A DNA stretch of 64,000 bases from assembly GCA_009773165.1 (NCBI GenBank), contig WOUZ01000007.1, forward strand, positions 1 through 64,000. The letters run 5' to 3'. Positions 61,309-64,000 of the stretch are shown one piece after another. A program made the position numbers and the translations under genes. The stretch comes from Bacteroidota bacterium (lineage in GTDB: Bacteria > Bacteroidota > Bacteroidia > Bacteroidales > F082). The stretch's first letter is position 1, and each line of letters starts with the position of its first letter. Under the pieces are notes generated by a model. That model had not been told where the DNA came from. It did not search any database and worked only from the letters and a program-made list of their open reading frames with translations.

Positions 61309-63876
61309 ATGAAAATAAAAAATAACGGCTTCACTGCTCTGCTTTTACTACTATTGGCTTTTAGTACTCAAAGTATTGTTGCCCAATCAGGTATCACCAA
61401 TATTTATACTGAAACAACTACCTCTGTATCCGGAACAAGTTACACTACATCCGGTGCGGCAGGTTCACCATTAGCTGGCAATACCTATGATTACAAATAT
61501 GGTGCAAACTCAGGCCTGACTGATAATCAGATCAGTTTGCTCTCACTACAAACAGGAAGTGTTGGTTATCGTTACGAAGGCATCCCCGTTGAAATTTACT
61601 TCCGTCGTGTGAACAATCCAATTTTCAGTGGAGTTCGCGATTTGATGTTTTATTTTGGAAATCTGTCAGGCAACAGCCTTAATTTAAAAGCAACTTATGT
61701 TGATGAAATGTCAACAGCTTTTACAGGTAACACCAATCTTTTAAGAGGCTCTGATAATCTTTTTGCGAATAGTGGCGACGGAAACGGTAATAACAACAAT
61801 ATTGAAAGACTTGATGTTGTTGTTTCGGCAGGCATTTCGCTTGTTTCGGCTGACGGACAAGGATTTGCAGTGATGGAAAGAGGGGCATTAAACCAACATG
61901 ATGCATTTGTAGTTGGCGTGATAACCGGCATTGACGGAAGTGGTAACCCCACATCTTATTCCAATCTTATTAGAGCAAATTCTTCCAATTATGGAAATGT
62001 AAATGTTGTTCCTAATCAAAGTTCGGCTGTTTTGCGCCGCGACAACAATACCGGCGACCTTAAAGTTAGTACAACTTTAGGAGGTCAGGGAATCGGAGGT
62101 GTTTTCTTCAAATTTTCTGACTTTGGAATAACTGACGGCCAAACTGTGTATGGATATTCCCTCACTGCTGCTGACTTTCCATCTTCAGGCACTGCCGCTG
62201 ATTTTGTTGATTTTACCAATGGGACATTTTTTAAGACCAATACCAACAGTTCAAGTGCAGGCGGTATTGATATGATTGCTCTCACAGGTTTGGTTAAGGT
62301 AATAAATATCAGTGGAAATGTATTTAACGATATTAACGGTCTTACGGATAACTTAGTTAATGGTATCCCGATTGATGAAGCAGCAGGAACACCTTTATTT
62401 GTAAATCTAGTAAATTCCTCAGGTAATATAGTGCAATCCACAGCCGTTAATCCTGATGGTACATACACTTTTGAAGGAGTACCTTTAGGTACACTAAAAG
62501 TAGAGTTAAGTACCATAAAAGGTACTGTTGGCAACCCCGCTCCTGCCCGCACTTTGCCTTCAAACTGGGTACATGCCGGCGAGTTGGCTGGCGACGGAGC
62601 CTCAGCTGCCAGTAATGACGGACAAGCCACTATCACTATTGGGGCAAACAACATTGAAAATATAAATTTCGGCATTCAACAAAGGCCATTGGCAGGAACA
62701 TCAACTCTTGCAGAGCAAACCAATCCGGGAGGAACCATTTTTGTAAGTGTTCCTTCAACTTCGTTCAGTGGTTCTGATTTCGACGGAGGTATTGTTGCCT
62801 CGATAAAAATTGTCAGCTTCCCAACCGGAGCTAACACTATCGACATCAATGGAACTACATATACTTCGGCTACTTTTCCGGTTGGTGGAATTACAATACC
62901 TTCAAATACAAGCGGAGAACCTACACAACCCATTCAGGTTGATCCTGTTGATGGAGATGTGACGGTTACACTTGCATATGTTACCATTGACAATGCAGGA
63001 TTTGAAAGTGAATTACTCGGAGAGGTTAGCCTGCCATTTACACAGACAGTTATCATAATCGATAATTTCTACCCTGCTCTGGGGTTTGGGACTTTGGCGT
63101 TTGAAGACTTATGGCCTGGAAAAGGCGACTATGACTTTAATGACCTTGTGATTGATTATCAGTTTCATATCCTTAATAATACAAGTAATTTCGTAGAAAA
63201 GGTTACTGGAACGTTTATTATTAAGGCCTTTGGGGCTTCATTTGAGAATGGTTTTGGTTTCCAGTTAGCTGACGCTATCAATGCTGCTGACCTCACTGTT
63301 ACCGGATATGAACTTACAGAGAGTTTTGTGACGCTCGAAGCCAATGGCACTGAATCAGGGCAATCAAAGCCTACCATTATTGTGTACGACAATGCTTTTG
63401 CTCAAATGGAACATCCCGGAATAGGAATCGGTGTAAATACAACTCCTGACGCTCCTTATGTCACTCCGGATACGCTTGTCATCACTATCAACTTCAAACC
63501 GAATACCTATAGCTTCAACGATTTGGATATCAGTAATTTTAACCCTTTCATTATTGTTAACAAGAATCGTAGTCACGAGGTGCATTTGCCCTATTATCCA
63601 CCTACAGATTTGGTTGATGCAACTTTGTTTGGACAATGGGAAGACGACAGTAATCCGACAAGTAACAGGTATTATGTGAACGCGGTCAACCTTCCATGGG
63701 CGATAAATATTTATGAAAGTTTTGATTATCCTATTGAAAAACAAGAGATTCTTTGGGCTCACCTCAAATTTGCCGAATGGGCAATGAGTGGAGGAGTACA
63801 ATTCCCCGACTGGTATAAAAACCTGAGCGGTTATCGAAACGAAACACTGATTTATCAAGTGCCGACGAATCCATAA
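61309..63876 (+). CDS. Secreted LruC-domain protein with SdrD-B-like domain (855 aa)
   Basis: The signal peptide ends near VAQS. Residues to about 325 form a beta-rich N-terminal domain not seen in the other two LruC proteins (NPIFSGVRDLMFYFGNLSG). Residues about 333-455 resemble a Cna/SdrD B-type domain (ISGNVFNDINGLTDNL and PDGTYTFEGVPLGTLKVEL). A linker then leads to the C-terminal LruC domain (about 586-855), starting [20 protein letters not shown] and ending PTNP, almost the same as in the 1912-residue protein. No type IX sorting signal is present. Confidence 0.8.
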   Translation: MKIKNNGFTALLLLLLAFSTQSIVAQSGITNIYTETTTSVSGTSYTTSGAAGSPLAGNTYDYKYGANSGLTDNQISLLSLQTGSVGYRYEGIPVEIYFRRVNNPIFSGVRDLMFYFGNLSGNSLNLKATYVDEMSTAFTGNTNLLRGSDNLFANSGDGNGNNNNIERLDVVVSAGISLVSADGQGFAVMERGALNQHDAFVVGVITGIDGSGNPTSYSNLIRANSSNYGNVNVVPNQSSAVLRRDNNTGDLKVSTTLGGQGIGGVFFKFSDFGITDGQTVYGYSLTAADFPSSGTAADFVDFTNGTFFKTNTNSSSAGGIDMIALTGLVKVINISGNVFNDINGLTDNLVNGIPIDEAAGTPLFVNLVNSSGNIVQSTAVNPDGTYTFEGVPLGTLKVELSTIKGTVGNPAPARTLPSNWVHAGELAGDGASAASNDGQATITIGANNIENINFGIQQRPLAGTSTLAEQTNPGGTIFVSVPSTSFSGSDFDGGIVASIKIVSFPTGANTIDINGTTYTSATFPVGGITIPSNTSGEPTQPIQVDPVDGDVTVTLAYVTIDNAGFESELLGEVSLPFTQTVIIIDNFYPALGFGTLAFEDLWPGKGDYDFNDLVIDYQFHILNNTSNFVEKVTGTFIIKAFGASFENGFGFQLADAINAADLTVTGYELTESFVTLEANGTESGQSKPTIIVYDNAFAQMEHPGIGIGVNTTPDAPYVTPDTLVITINFKPNTYSFNDLDISNFNPFIIVNKNRSHEVHLPYYPPTDLVDATLFGQWEDDSNPTSNRYYVNAVNLPWAINIYESFDYPIEKQEILWAHLKFAEWAMSGGVQFPDWYKNLSGYRNETLIYQVPTNP

Positions 63877-63899
63877 CAGCATCTTAAAAAAATAAAAAA

Positions 63900-63921
63900 G
63901 CCGCTTTCAAATGAAGGTGGC
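63900..63921 (+). terminator. Terminator of cassette 4
   Basis: Stem GCCGCTTTC/GAAGGTGGC with two G-U pairs, a 4-nt loop and a T6 tail, about 24 nt after the stop. Its sequence is unrelated to the terminators of cassettes 1 and 3. Confidence 0.7.
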
Positions 63922-64000
63922 TTTTTTATTTATCTGAAAATCAGTTTATAATAAGATGACATTCATAAATAACAAGAATTCTAAATGAATGTAAAACGAC

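Overview
The window is chromosomal DNA of a member of the Bacteroidota, most likely class Bacteroidia. The evidence is AT-rich spacers, families largely confined to that phylum (DUF1599, BT_3928-type DoxX, DUF4293, DUF3078, a Rho with a long disordered insert, LruC-domain surface proteins) and many promoters of the phylum type (TAnnTTTG at -7, TTTG or TTG at -33). Shine-Dalgarno sequences are essentially absent. I see no tRNA, rRNA, insertion sequence, integrase or CRISPR array.

Positions 1-38600 are mostly housekeeping. On the minus strand there are yaaA with an AlbA_2 regulator, pyrBI, a TonB-dependent receptor with a DUF2271 lipoprotein, dnaN, plsY, a 1.5-kaa exported protein, and the group prmA-tpiA-permease-BT_3928-DUF1599. 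folP and cdaA diverge from that group. Then come a GH53 galactanase, rplS, rlmB, a TonB-C/DUF3078/phosphoesterase trio, rho, mpl, cysH, a fused 2-oxoacid dehydrogenase E1, an LpxR-like gene, crcB, acyP, an arginase-family gene and a WalJ-like hydrolase. The pyrBI leader holds an intrinsic terminator inside a 52-codon ORF that stops directly before pyrB, which is the layout of the enterobacterial pyrL attenuator.

Positions 38600-45200 are an anaerobic respiratory and sulfur locus. An Fnr-type regulator diverges from an operon for a membrane-anchored octaheme cytochrome c, a cytochrome b, two rhodanese lipoproteins, a porin and a two-domain sulfurtransferase. A perfect FNR box (TTGAT-N4-ATCAA) lies between the two promoters. 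The operon looks built to move electrons from the quinol pool to a periplasmic sulfur or nitrogen oxyanion and to handle sulfane sulfur.

Positions 45200-50000 hold a TonB-C protein without a membrane anchor, a double-domain retropepsin-like protease with PDZ, a small putative barrel protein, a DUF58 protein and thioredoxin.

Positions 50100-63900 are the most unusual part: four tandem cassettes, each starting with a paralogous ~119-aa lipoprotein. In three the next gene encodes a large secreted protein ending in the same LruC (DUF4842-like) domain but with a different N-terminal half; in one the partner is an unrelated small secreted protein. One LruC protein (1912 aa) carries five 354-bp DUF11 repeats and six ~300-bp Ig/cadherin-like repeats. 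All four lipoprotein genes share a -24/-12-like element about 40 bp upstream, two share an inverted repeat about 84 bp further upstream, and two cassettes end in nearly identical terminators. It looks like an expanding, co-regulated family of surface-protein modules in which lipoprotein and LruC portions are split into separate genes.
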